Both the position numbers and the translations under genes were made by a program. Under the pieces are notes generated by a model. The model saw nothing but the letters and a program-made list of their open reading frames with translations, ran no database searches and had not been told where the DNA came from. A stretch of 64,000 bases of DNA from Caldifarciminota bacterium UBA6260 (GTDB lineage Bacteria; Hydrothermota; 32-111): contig DJVI01000015.1 of assembly GCA_002441125.1 (NCBI GenBank), positions 84,037 through 148,036 on the forward strand. The letters are read 5' to 3'. Positions 40,973 to 49,087 of this stretch are shown here, piece after piece (the stretch's first letter is position 1; every line of letters starts with the position of its first letter).

Positions 40973-41703
40973 AATCCTTTCTCCAACCTTTCGGCGAGTA
41001 TCTTTGGTAACTTTCTATCTTTAATCTTTTTCATAGCACTATTTATATCATATTCAACCCTATGAAATTTTACAACCATCCTGTCACTATCGAAGAGAAC
41101 AAAAGAAGCTCTATTGTCACCATCCCTCGGTTGTCCAACAGAACCAACATTTATAATGTATCTCGATTTTTCTTCTATTTTTAACTCTTTAGGTTCTATA
41201 ATTTTTACATTATAGGCATCCTTTTCATAAACTACAGGGATATGTGTGTGCCCTATGAAAAGTATTTTGAAATAATCATAATCGAACTCATCCTCAGCTT
41301 CATATATTGATGTTATATAATTCCAATATGATGGATTTTGGAAAGTTGAATGGGAGAACCTAAAATCTTCAAAGGAATAAGTGTAGTCAAGTTTTTTCAA
41401 CCTTTCAGAATATTCCTTCTTAATAACCTTCCTTGTCCAAAGTATGGATTCCTTTGCGGAGTAGTTGAAAAAACCAATATTCGTTTTTCCAAGAACGCCA
41501 CACTCATGGTTTCCGAGAAGTATTTTTTCTGTTAGTGAGAAAATCGTTTCGAGAGATTCGTTAGGCTCCGCACCGTAACCAACAATATCTCCAAGACAGA
41601 TAATTTCAGTAAAATTGTTTTGATAATTTTTTTTAACAAAATCTAAAACTGATTTCAAAGCATCATAGTTCGAATGTATATCAGAAAGAATCAAAAATTT
41701 CAT
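40969..41703 (-). CDS. Calcineurin-like metallophosphoesterase (YfcE/MJ0936-like)
   Basis: A 244-residue phosphodiesterase or phosphatase with the full metal-site set: MKFLILSDIHSNYDAL, IICLGDIVGYGAEPNE, LLGNHECGVLG, FRFSHSTF and FIGHTHIPVVYE, followed by INVGSVGQPRDGDNRASFVL. This GDxVGYG and NPGSVGQPRD arrangement belongs to the YfcE/diadenosine-tetraphosphatase-like group. Cellular substrate unknown. It overlaps nusB by 4 bp and the SDR gene by 4 bp. It is unrelated in detail to the LpxH-like protein nearby. Confidence 0.88.
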   Translation of the reverse strand: MKFLILSDIHSNYDALKSVLDFVKKNYQNNFTEIICLGDIVGYGAEPNESLETIFSLTEKILLGNHECGVLGKTNIGFFNYSAKESILWTRKVIKKEYSERLKKLDYTYSFEDFRFSHSTFQNPSYWNYITSIYEAEDEFDYDYFKILFIGHTHIPVVYEKDAYNVKIIEPKELKIEEKSRYIINVGSVGQPRDGDNRASFVLFDSDRMVVKFHRVEYDINSAMKKIKDRKLPKILAERLEKGL

Positions 41704-42137
41704 TTAAATTCCGATAAATATTTTTCCTTGTTTTTTAATATCTTATCAAGAATTCCATTCACAAAACCACCAGAATCAGAGGTTGAATAGAGTTTCGCAA
41801 TCTCTATAGCTTCATCTATGGCAACAACATCGGGGACATTATCCTGAAAAAATATTTCAACCAATGCGATTCTCAAAATGTTCTTATCTATTATAGCCAT
41901 CCTGTGTATAGACCAATTCTTTGTAACCCCATCTATTATTTCGTTCAATTTATCGAAAAAAAGTGTAACCTTTTTTATAAGATTTAAACTGTAATCTTTA
42001 ACATCATCGGTCAGATTTTCTTCAAGTCTAAAAACTTCATCCACTATGTTGTCAAGGTTTGAAAAATCGTTGATCTCATATATGTATAAGATTTTTAAAG
42101 CGAGAACACGAGCCTTTCTTCTTTTACCCACATTCAT
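41700..42137 (-). CDS. nusB: Transcription antitermination factor NusB
   Basis: A 145-residue all-helical NusB, part of the rRNA antitermination complex with NusE (S10). Motifs: RRKARVLALKILYIYEI at the N-terminus, NWSIHRMAIIDKNILRIAL, VVAIDEAIEIAKLYS and a C-terminal GGFVNGILDKIL. Length normal. It overlaps ribH by 4 bp; ribH-nusB is a widely conserved pair. Confidence 0.96.
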   Translation of the reverse strand: MNVGKRRKARVLALKILYIYEINDFSNLDNIVDEVFRLEENLTDDVKDYSLNLIKKVTLFFDKLNEIIDGVTKNWSIHRMAIIDKNILRIALVEIFFQDNVPDVVAIDEAIEIAKLYSTSDSGGFVNGILDKILKNKEKYLSEFK

Positions 42138-42598
42138 ATCCTTTTGTAAAGGTTTGCGAGTTCTAAAACAGTTTCAGCTGCATCGTAACCTTTGTTTCCT
42201 GATTTTGTTCCAGCTCTTTCAATAGCTTGATCGGTTGAGTCTGCTGTTATTATACCAAAAGATATTGGAATATCAACATCAAGATTCAACTTGGCTATCC
42301 CTTTTGATACCTCAGATGCTATGTAATCAAAATGTGGTGTTTCACCTCTTATAAGAGTCCCGAGACATATAATACCATTTAAATCTTTGTTTGTTTTTAT
42401 AACCATCTTAGCTACCTGTGGTATTTCGAAAGCACCTGGAGCAATGTAAATTTTTATATCCTTCTGGTCAACATTGTGTCTTACAAGACAATCTACCGCA
42501 CCATCTATAAGATTTTTTGAGATAAAATTGTTGAATCTTGAACAAACGATAGCAAATTTCATCCCTTTACCATCAAGTTTTCCTTCAAACCTTTCCAT
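42134..42598 (-). CDS. ribH: 6,7-dimethyl-8-ribityllumazine synthase
   Basis: A 154-residue lumazine synthase, the penultimate riboflavin enzyme, which forms an icosahedral or pentameric shell. Motifs: AIVCSRFNNFISKNLIDGA, IYIAPGAFEIPQVAK, ICLGTLIRGETPHFDYIA and the catalytic His in GETPHFD, with GIITADSTDQAIERAG near the end. It lies 8 bp after ribBA and overlaps nusB by 4 bp. Confidence 0.97.
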   Translation of the reverse strand: MERFEGKLDGKGMKFAIVCSRFNNFISKNLIDGAVDCLVRHNVDQKDIKIYIAPGAFEIPQVAKMVIKTNKDLNGIICLGTLIRGETPHFDYIASEVSKGIAKLNLDVDIPISFGIITADSTDQAIERAGTKSGNKGYDAAETVLELANLYKRI

Positions 42599-42606
42599 AA
42601 AACCTC

Positions 42607-43806
42607 CTATATATTTTTTAACAGGTGACCCAATTTTTTCTTTTTTGTTAAAAGGTAATCAAAATTGTTTTCATTAGGTTGTATCTCTATCGGAACCCTT
42701 TCCACAATCTTTATTCCATAACCTTCAAGTCCAACTATCTTTTTTGGATTGTTCGTTAAAAGCCTTATAGTGGTAAGCCCAAGATCCTTTAGAATCTGAG
42801 CACCGATTCCATAATCTCTAAGGTCTGCTGCAAATCCTAATTTTATGTTAGCTTCAACTGTATCGTATCCTTTTTCCTGAAGATGGTAAGCTTTTATTTT
42901 GTTAACAAGACCTATTCCTCTACCCTCCTGCTTTAGATATAGCAAAACTCCCTCTTTCTGGTTTTCTATCATCATAAGTGATCTCTCAAGTTGTTTTCCA
43001 CAATCGCATTTCTGCGAATGGAATATATCTCCAGTGAAACACTCTGAATGAACTCTAACAAGAACATTCTTTTTACCTTTTACATTCCCTTTAATCAAAG
43101 CTGCATGTATATGGCTATCAACATCGTTGGAATACAAAACTATTTTAAACTTCCCAAAATCTGTTGGTAGTTTTGCTTCAGCCTCTTTGTGCACGAGTTT
43201 ATCAGTTTTACATCTGTAAGAAATAAGATCTTTTATAGTTATTATCTTCATTTTAAACTTTTTAGCGATCTTCAAAAGTTTTGGAAGACGAGCCATCTTT
43301 CCATCATCATCCATTATCTCACAAAGAACACCTGCCGGTTTCAATCCAGCCATCCTTGCGAGATCGGTAACAGCTTCCGTGTGACCTGCCCTTTTTAAAA
43401 CACCACCATTTTCTGCCTTCAAAGGGAAAACATGACCGGGTTTTGCAAAATCCTCAGGTTTGGAGTTATCATCGATAAGAAGTTTTATAGTGTATGCTCT
43501 ATCGTATGCTGAAATACCCGTACTTATTCCCTCTTTAGCATCAACAGAAACAGTAAATTTTGTTCCGTGTAGTGCAGTGTTGTTCTCACACATAAGACGA
43601 AGGCCAAGTCTTGAAAGCATCTCTTCAGTCATAGAAACACATATAAGTCCCCTTCCCTCTTTAGCCATAAAATTTATCTTTTCTGGTGTAACTAACTGCG
43701 CAGCCATTATAAAATCACCTTCATTCTCTCTATCCTCATCATCAACAACTATTATTATCTTACCGTTTCTGATATCATCGATAGCATCTTCAATTCTGTT
43801 AAACAT
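42607..43806 (-). CDS. ribBA: Bifunctional DHBP synthase / GTP cyclohydrolase II
   Basis: A 399-residue fusion that supplies both riboflavin precursors. The N-terminal half is 3,4-dihydroxy-2-butanone 4-phosphate synthase (VVDDEDRENEGDFIMAAQ, GLICVSM, GHVFPLKAENGGVLKRAGHT). The C-terminal half is GTP cyclohydrolase II, with zinc cysteines in ECFTGDIFHSQKCDCGKQL, the motif LYLKQEGRGIGL and DLRDYGIGAQIL. Full length. It overlaps ribE by 8 bp. Confidence 0.97.
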   Translation of the reverse strand: MFNRIEDAIDDIRNGKIIIVVDDEDRENEGDFIMAAQLVTPEKINFMAKEGRGLICVSMTEEMLSRLGLRLMCENNTALHGTKFTVSVDAKEGISTGISAYDRAYTIKLLIDDNSKPEDFAKPGHVFPLKAENGGVLKRAGHTEAVTDLARMAGLKPAGVLCEIMDDDGKMARLPKLLKIAKKFKMKIITIKDLISYRCKTDKLVHKEAEAKLPTDFGKFKIVLYSNDVDSHIHAALIKGNVKGKKNVLVRVHSECFTGDIFHSQKCDCGKQLERSLMMIENQKEGVLLYLKQEGRGIGLVNKIKAYHLQEKGYDTVEANIKLGFAADLRDYGIGAQILKDLGLTTIRLLTNNPKKIVGLEGYGIKIVERVPIEIQPNENNFDYLLTKKKKLGHLLKNI

Positions 43807-44404
43807 TATTCTTCTCCTTCAAAAATTTGTAAATACTTTTGGTTATCTGGTTTATTTCAACATTTACTCTTTCACCAACATTTAAATTTTTTAGATTGGT
43901 TATCTTTATAGTCTCAGGAATAATATTTAAAACGAAAGAATTTTCAAAAACACTTTTTATTGTTAAACTTATTCCGTTTACACTTATAGAATCATTCTCA
44001 ACAAGGTATTTAGAAAATTTTGAACCAACATCTATTTCAATTTCGAGTTTGTTTCTATTCGGTTTTATGATTCTTTTTACATAACCTGTTGTATCCACAT
44101 GTCCAAGTATCATATGTCCACCAAATCTATCATCAATCCTCATAGATTTTTCAAGATTAACTTCATCGTTTTTACTATAGAACCTTATTATAGTTTTTTC
44201 AGCTGACTGGCTAAGTGCATAGAATCTCATAAAACTTTCCCATACTTTTTCAACAGTTAGACATACCCCATCAACAGAAATAGAATCTCCCTCCTTAACA
44301 TCTTTTAGAAAACCTTTGGAAACTTCAACGGTTAAAATATAGTCTTCTGATTTTCTTCCTATCTCTTTAATTTTCCCTGTCTCTTTTACTATTCCTGTAA
44401 ACAT
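43799..44404 (-). CDS. ribE: Riboflavin synthase alpha chain
   Basis: A 201-residue enzyme with two tandem lumazine-binding barrels. Each repeat shows the pattern GDSISVDGVCLTV (residues 40-52) and NDSISVNGISLTI (about 136-148). N-terminal MFTGIVKETGKI is the family hallmark, and the GHVDTTGYVKRI block starts the second repeat. It overlaps ribD by 16 bp and ribBA by 8 bp. It completes a full rib operon, D-E-BA-H. Confidence 0.96.
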   Translation of the reverse strand: MFTGIVKETGKIKEIGRKSEDYILTVEVSKGFLKDVKEGDSISVDGVCLTVEKVWESFMRFYALSQSAEKTIIRFYSKNDEVNLEKSMRIDDRFGGHMILGHVDTTGYVKRIIKPNRNKLEIEIDVGSKFSKYLVENDSISVNGISLTIKSVFENSFVLNIIPETIKITNLKNLNVGERVNVEINQITKSIYKFLKEKNNV

Positions 44405-45459
44405 ATATACCTCTTAAAAATATCCTCTTTTATCTTTTTTTCTTCGATGAGTTTAAATTTTTCTTTTTTTAAAATCTTTTCAATATCAAACTTTATTCCT
44501 TTTGAAAGTTTTACCTCCGAACGGTATATCCATACCTCATCAATTACTTTGTTTTTCAAAGAATCTAAAAAAACTTTTTTGCCACCTTCAATCAAAAGAG
44601 AAATTATCCTGAAATCACATATTCTGTTTTTAACAAAATTCCAGCTTTCCTTTTTATTTTTAACAAAAATGTATCTTACATCCTTTTTGTCCTTTAACAC
44701 CTTTTTAAATTTTTCAGAAACAATTATTATTTTTAACCTTTTTTTATCTTTAAAAATTTTTTTAGAATAATCAAGTTTGTTACTAAAATCGAGTATAACA
44801 ACTTTTGGTTTATATTCACTTTTTATGTTCCTCGTATCAAGCAAAGGATCATCAACATTAACGGTGTTTGAGCCAACAAGGATACCATCAAATTCAAACC
44901 TTTTTCTATGTAGATCTATTCTCGATTCAAATGATGTTATATATCTTTCTTTAAAGTTTTTTGAATAGATAAAATTATCATTTGAAATTGCAACTTTTAA
45001 AACAATGTAAGTTTTTAAACATTTGATATAATTTTGAAAATATGGGTTGAGTTTCTTCACCTCATCTTCACATACTCCAACTTCAACTGTATAACCAGCA
45101 TCCCTTAGGATTTTTATTGACCTTCCGTTAACTGAAGGATTTGGGTCTTTCATTCCTATAACAATTCTTTTGAATGGAATCTCTTTTATTGTTTCAACAC
45201 AGGGTGGTGTTTTGCCCCATACAGAACAAGGTTCAAGAGTTACATACAGAGTAGAACCTGCCAATGGGACTGGGGCTGAATTTATAGCTTCAATCTCAGC
45301 ATGAGGTTTTCCAAAACCTTTATGGTAACCTTTTGATATTACCTCTCCATCTTTAACTATAATTGCACCAACAAGAGGATTTGGAGATGTTTTCCCTTTA
45401 GCTTTAAGGGCTAACCTGATAGATTTTCTGATAAATTTTTCATCATCATTCTTATTCAT
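44389..45459 (-). CDS. ribD: Bifunctional riboflavin deaminase/reductase RibD
   Basis: A 356-residue protein. The N-terminal deaminase domain has zinc ligands in KPHAEIEAINSA and EPCSVWGKTPPC. The C-terminal reductase domain has FDGILVGSNTVNVDDPLLDTR and LLIEGGKKVFLDS. It deaminates and then reduces the pyrimidine product of GTP cyclohydrolase II. The ATG is directly next to the seven-T end of the riboswitch terminator and has no recognisable ribosome-binding site, which is unusual. It is the first gene of a long operon under FMN riboswitch control. Confidence 0.95.
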   Translation of the reverse strand: MNKNDDEKFIRKSIRLALKAKGKTSPNPLVGAIIVKDGEVISKGYHKGFGKPHAEIEAINSAPVPLAGSTLYVTLEPCSVWGKTPPCVETIKEIPFKRIVIGMKDPNPSVNGRSIKILRDAGYTVEVGVCEDEVKKLNPYFQNYIKCLKTYIVLKVAISNDNFIYSKNFKERYITSFESRIDLHRKRFEFDGILVGSNTVNVDDPLLDTRNIKSEYKPKVVILDFSNKLDYSKKIFKDKKRLKIIIVSEKFKKVLKDKKDVRYIFVKNKKESWNFVKNRICDFRIISLLIEGGKKVFLDSLKNKVIDEVWIYRSEVKLSKGIKFDIEKILKKEKFKLIEEKKIKEDIFKRYICLQE

Positions 45460-45484
45460 AAAAAAACCCGATTTTACAATCGGG
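45460..45484 (-). terminator. Riboswitch-linked terminator abutting the ribD start codon
   Basis: On the minus strand CCCGATT (45484-45478), loop GTAA and AATCGGG (45473-45467) form a 7-bp hairpin followed by seven T (45466-45460). The next three bases are the ribD ATG. The CCCC just before it can also pair with GGGG at the 5' edge of the aptamer, suggesting an antiterminator. Confidence 0.85.
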
Positions 45485-45492
45485 GCTTATTA

Positions 45493-45596
45493 TCCTTCTT
45501 CCATCCTGACTTTACAGTCGGCACCGTAATTTCAACGGTTCAGCTTTCGCTCGCGGGCTTTACCGCCGGTCGGGATTTTCACCCAGCCCCGAAGGA
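45493..45596 (-). promoter_or_regulatory. FMN riboswitch (RFN element)
   Basis: The minus strand carries the near-invariant RFN aptamer: P1 strands TCCTTC (45596-45591) and GAAGGA (45498-45493), with CGGGGCTGGGTGAAA, TCCCGACCGGCGGTAAAGCC, CGCGAGCGAAAGCTGAACC and CGACTGTAAAGTCAGGATGG in the canonical order. It precedes ribD and a terminator, so FMN binding should end transcription or block ribD translation. All conserved core elements appear present. Confidence 0.97.
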
Positions 45597-45602
45597 AAAA
45601 TG

Positions 45603-45631
45603 ATTATAAAGGAAAAATAAAGTAAAGTCAA
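45603..45631 (-). promoter_or_regulatory. Predicted sigma70-type promoter of the rib operon
   Basis: Minus-strand TTGACT (45626-45631) and a perfect TATAAT (45603-45608) with a 17-bp spacer. The expected start, about 7 bases downstream, falls at the 5' edge of the RFN P1 helix. Confidence 0.85.
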
Positions 45632-45678
45632 TGCTAATAAAATCTTACCATATCTTATTAAAAATTTTAACTGAACGA

Positions 45679-46371
45679 TCAGAATTGAAAAGATACGGTT
45701 AAGAATGGATTTATATGCTTTTGAAAATAGTTCAAACCATCAGAGTAAACAAGATTATATTTTAAACTCTTATAGTATCTCAAATCGGAACCTAAAGATA
45801 TCCTTAAATTGAATATTTTAACCTCTGGCATAACAAAAATTCCGTAAGAAACAAAATCGTAAGAAGTGTTGCCATTTTCATAATTTGAAACATTGTAATA
45901 ACCTGTATGTATACCACCTGTCAGATATAAAAAGTTTAAAAAAGTGTATGTGAAAAGAAAAGGTAACTCTGCACAATAGGTTTTATATTTTTCTACACTA
46001 TTTTCGCTATACTTGAAAGTTGGGATAGTAGCGATTTTTAATCCTAACCTATCAAAAAATTTGTACTTTACTCCAACACCATAGACAGGATCATTTATGA
46101 AAGGGAATGAAGCACTTCCATATATATCAATATTTTTACTAATTCCAATACCTGCAAAAACTGAAGCCATAGGAACAAAAATTCCTAAGTCTAACAATGT
46201 ATCGTTATTCAAAGTAGCATAACTTGAAAATCCACCAACAAAACCTATACCTCCCCTAAAATGGAGTGGACCAAGTGTATCTGCACTTCTGTAAGGTTCA
46301 AGTGAAACAGCTGTGCAAGAAGATAAAAAGGTAGTTATTAAAAGTATGAAAATAACATAAAATTTTTTCAT
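45679..46371 (-). CDS. Outer-membrane beta-barrel-like lipoprotein
   Basis: A 230-residue exported protein. The signal peptide ends in a lipobox (ITTFLSSC, Cys about 19). The rest alternates short amphipathic strands and turns (GIGFVGGFSSYATLNN, VGVKYKFFDRLGLKIATIP) and ends in ...FLTVSFQF, with the terminal Phe typical of barrel proteins recognised by BamA. I see no named family. Location in the outer membrane is inferred. It has its own promoter and lies upstream of, but is separate from, the rib operon. Confidence 0.7.
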   Translation of the reverse strand: MKKFYVIFILLITTFLSSCTAVSLEPYRSADTLGPLHFRGGIGFVGGFSSYATLNNDTLLDLGIFVPMASVFAGIGISKNIDIYGSASFPFINDPVYGVGVKYKFFDRLGLKIATIPTFKYSENSVEKYKTYCAELPFLFTYTFLNFLYLTGGIHTGYYNVSNYENGNTSYDFVSYGIFVMPEVKIFNLRISLGSDLRYYKSLKYNLVYSDGLNYFQKHINPFLTVSFQF

Positions 46372-46388
46372 AATACTCCTTTTTGATT

Positions 46389-46416
46389 ATTTTATCCCAA
46401 ATTTAAGAAATGTAAA
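46389..46416 (-). promoter_or_regulatory. Predicted promoter of the outer-membrane lipoprotein gene
   Basis: Minus-strand TTTACA (46411-46416) and TAAAAT (46389-46394) with a 16-bp spacer, about 17 bp upstream of the start codon and overlapping the approach to its AAGGAG site. Confidence 0.5.
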
Positions 46417-46439
46417 GTTTTTTATTATATTGTAATTTC

Positions 46440-46467
46440 TTGACTTTTTTTAATATTCAATTATCAT
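46440..46467 (+). promoter_or_regulatory. Predicted promoter of the GGDEF gene, implying a leaderless mRNA
   Basis: TTGACT (46440-46445) and TATCAT (46462-46467) with a 16-bp spacer. The ATG at 46477 is only 9 bases beyond the -10 box, so the transcript would start about 3 bases before the start codon, with no room for a ribosome-binding site. Confidence 0.5.
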
Positions 46468-46476
46468 TTATTAGAG

Positions 46477-47625
46477 ATGAGAGAAGATAAAGGGAATATT
46501 TTTTACACACGATTCAACTATGACAAACTTTTCTGGCTAATAAATATAAGAACAATAATTTTGATAAGTTTGGCAGTTATTTTCTTTTTTCTAAATATTT
46601 TTGGAATAAAAATAAATAACACCTTTTCACCAAAATATCTTCTATTTTGGCAATTAATTTCTATACTTATCAATCTTTTGCTTTTTTTTGATTTAAAATA
46701 TCTTCAAAAAAATAAACACCTTATGATGAATGAGGAAAATTTCAAGTATTTAGGGATGATACAGATAGATTTTGACATACTTTATACGATTGTAACCATT
46801 TTTCTTTCAGGTGGAATAAAATCTCCCCTCCTTTTCCTTTTCGTTTACAACATAATAACATCCAACTTTTTGATTCAGGATAGAAATACCCTTTTTTACA
46901 CTTTAATTCTTCTAATTCTTTTATTCGTATCTGAATTTAGATTCACCTTTAAGGAAACTTTTCCTTATATAGAGTATAGAACACTTGAAAAGTTTGAAAA
47001 CATGATCCTTATATTTGTGATATACTTTTTTCTATTCTATCTTTCAAAATATGTTTCAGAAAAGCTGAATCAAAAACAGGAAGAGTTGAACCGCCTTTAT
47101 CAGGAAACTTACAAACTTTCAATCACGGATAGGTTAACTGGACTTTACGATCAAACCTATTTTAGAGTTAGTGCAAAGGATGCTATAGATATTGCAAAAA
47201 CTAACAACAACAAAATCGCAATAGTAATGTTCGATATAGATAATTTTAAAGAGTTCAACGATACAAATGGTCACCTTATGGGATCGAGAGCTTTGGTTCA
47301 GATAGCACAGATAATGAAACAAACTTTCAGAAAAACTGATATATTGGGGAAATATGGTGGAGATGAATTCATTCTACTTTTAAAGGATATAGATGAAAAC
47401 TATATAACTTTTGTCCTTGAGAGGTTTAAAAGTAAGATTGAAAATTTCAATTTCAACCCTGAGACATCAAAAGTCTCCCATTTAACAATTTCAATAGGAG
47501 TTTCATTTTTCCCTAAAGATGGGGATAACCTTGAAACACTTATAGATAAATCTGATAAGGCTTTATATACAGCCAAGAATTTAGGGAAAAATAATCTATT
47601 CGTTTTTGAGGATAGCAAAAAGTAG
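46477..47625 (+). CDS. Membrane-bound diguanylate cyclase (GGDEF)
   Basis: A 382-residue protein. Residues about 17-190 contain five to six hydrophobic helices (for example IIFFFLNIF-type segments and LILFVIYFFLFYL), then a short coiled linker and a GGDEF domain at about 210-378. The active site GGDEF (residues 294-298), the metal and GTP motifs MFDIDNFKEFNDTNGHLMGS and the product-inhibition site RKTD five residues before it are all intact, so it should make cyclic di-GMP. It is one of few plus-strand genes. Its 3' end overlaps the convergent HD-GYP gene by 30 bp. The start codon lacks a clear ribosome site. Confidence 0.92.
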   Translation: MREDKGNIFYTRFNYDKLFWLINIRTIILISLAVIFFFLNIFGIKINNTFSPKYLLFWQLISILINLLLFFDLKYLQKNKHLMMNEENFKYLGMIQIDFDILYTIVTIFLSGGIKSPLLFLFVYNIITSNFLIQDRNTLFYTLILLILLFVSEFRFTFKETFPYIEYRTLEKFENMILIFVIYFFLFYLSKYVSEKLNQKQEELNRLYQETYKLSITDRLTGLYDQTYFRVSAKDAIDIAKTNNNKIAIVMFDIDNFKEFNDTNGHLMGSRALVQIAQIMKQTFRKTDILGKYGGDEFILLLKDIDENYITFVLERFKSKIENFNFNPETSKVSHLTISIGVSFFPKDGDNLETLIDKSDKALYTAKNLGKNNLFVFEDSKK

Positions 47626-49086
47626 TTTTACTATATCAGGATCGTATAGTTTACCTGAGTTATCGTTGAAAATCCCTTCAATATGTTTATCAGTCAATTT
47701 AAAAATATCTCTGAAAACACAATATTCTCCTGCAACTCTAACTATCCTTGCACCTACAGGTATCTTTTTTCCAACCAATCTGTTGAAGCCTGTTCCATCA
47801 TAATTCTCATAAAGGTATTTTATTATTTTTTGGGCATCCTCAAGCATAACAAGAGGTGCTATAATATCTGCTCCAGAAACTATGGCTTGCTTGATCTCAA
47901 CAGATTTTTCTGGATCAAAATATGTTGGGGCATTGAATATCTCTTTAGGTTTATTTAAAAGCCCTAAAAGGTGTAACAAAGCGGAGTACTGGACATCCTT
48001 TATCTCATCTTCTGAGAGTTCCATCCTTTTAGCTATTTTGACAGAAAGAGCTGAAACCTTTTCACTATGTTTCTTTAAACCGGGGAATATCCTTTTCTCA
48101 AGATACAAAAATGCGATAAGTGATTCAAGATAACTTCTCCTTGAATCCTCAAAAAATTTTGCTGAAGCCAAAGAATTGGTAATTACCAATCTCGCAATTT
48201 CAAAAAGAACCATCTTCTCATCCTTGACTTTTGAAGACTCTATATCAAAAATAAAAATACCGATTATGAGTTTACCTATAAATATTGGGAGTGTAACAGT
48301 TGAGTTCTCATTTCCTCCTTTCAAAGAGTATCCTATATTTATTTTTGAAGATTTAAAATAATCTGTGAACTGACTTTTATGTATCTTTGTTCCAACTGGA
48401 AACTCTTTTTCAAAGTTTCTCTCTTTTTTTACAACAAAATCTCCACTCTTTTCATCAAAGAGTAAAAGTACTATTGAATGGGGATTAAAAATCGTATCAA
48501 GCTTTTCAAATATGTTCAAAGAATTTGAATCAAAAGATTTTATAACAGAGATCATCTCTGAAAAGGTTTTTAGTTCATCTATACTCTTCAGTAGTTCTTT
48601 AAGATAGTTATCAAGTTTCTCCTTCTGCTCTGTTACAAGTTGGTTTGTGTTTAAAAGTTCTTCGTTCATCTTTTGGATATCTGCACTCAACTTTTCTTTA
48701 TCAAGTAAGAGTTGCCTTTTCTCGTATGCGTTTCTTACAACCAAAAGCATGGTATCCGCAGTGAAAGGTTTCGAAACAAAATCGTAAGCTCCACTCCTTA
48801 TACATGTCATTGCAAGGTTTATGTCTATAGTTGCTGATATAACTATTATTGGTGAAAATGGATTTTCCATAGAATAGTTGGAGATGAAATCAAAAACATC
48901 TATTCCCGGTAATGACAGATCAACTATTATTAATGAGTACTGGTTTAAGGACAAAAGATTTTTAAATTGTCCTCCATCGGTAGATATATCAACATCTACA
49001 CTATCTTTCTTTTCATACTCAATTATTTTTTTTAAAAAATTTGCTACGGTGATTTCACCGTCAGCAACAAGGATCTTTTCTTTCAT
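47596..49086 (-). CDS. Response regulator with GAF-like and degenerate HD-GYP domains
   Basis: A 496-residue soluble protein. Order: receiver domain (LIIVDLSLPGIDVF with the acceptor Asp near 56, and FVSKPFTADT), a coiled coil (residues 125-170), a GAF-like domain (about 175-315) and a C-terminal HD-GYP-like domain. The latter has KHSEKVSALSVKIAKRM and ENYDGTGFNRLVGKKIP. However, the HD pair is replaced by HL in ALLHLLGLL and the GYP motif by GFN, so phosphodiesterase activity is doubtful. It probably acts as a phospho-dependent binding or signalling protein. It lies 1 bp after the sensor kinase gene, which is its likely partner. Confidence 0.82.
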   Translation of the reverse strand: MKEKILVADGEITVANFLKKIIEYEKKDSVDVDISTDGGQFKNLLSLNQYSLIIVDLSLPGIDVFDFISNYSMENPFSPIIVISATIDINLAMTCIRSGAYDFVSKPFTADTMLLVVRNAYEKRQLLLDKEKLSADIQKMNEELLNTNQLVTEQKEKLDNYLKELLKSIDELKTFSEMISVIKSFDSNSLNIFEKLDTIFNPHSIVLLLFDEKSGDFVVKKERNFEKEFPVGTKIHKSQFTDYFKSSKINIGYSLKGGNENSTVTLPIFIGKLIIGIFIFDIESSKVKDEKMVLFEIARLVITNSLASAKFFEDSRRSYLESLIAFLYLEKRIFPGLKKHSEKVSALSVKIAKRMELSEDEIKDVQYSALLHLLGLLNKPKEIFNAPTYFDPEKSVEIKQAIVSGADIIAPLVMLEDAQKIIKYLYENYDGTGFNRLVGKKIPVGARIVRVAGEYCVFRDIFKLTDKHIEGIFNDNSGKLYDPDIVKLLFAILKNE

Positions 49087-49087
49087 T

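Noticed and set aside
43460..43885. Plus-strand open frame of 141 codons over ribBA and ribE
   Set aside because: Serine- and isoleucine-rich translation of the antisense strand of two certain riboflavin genes.
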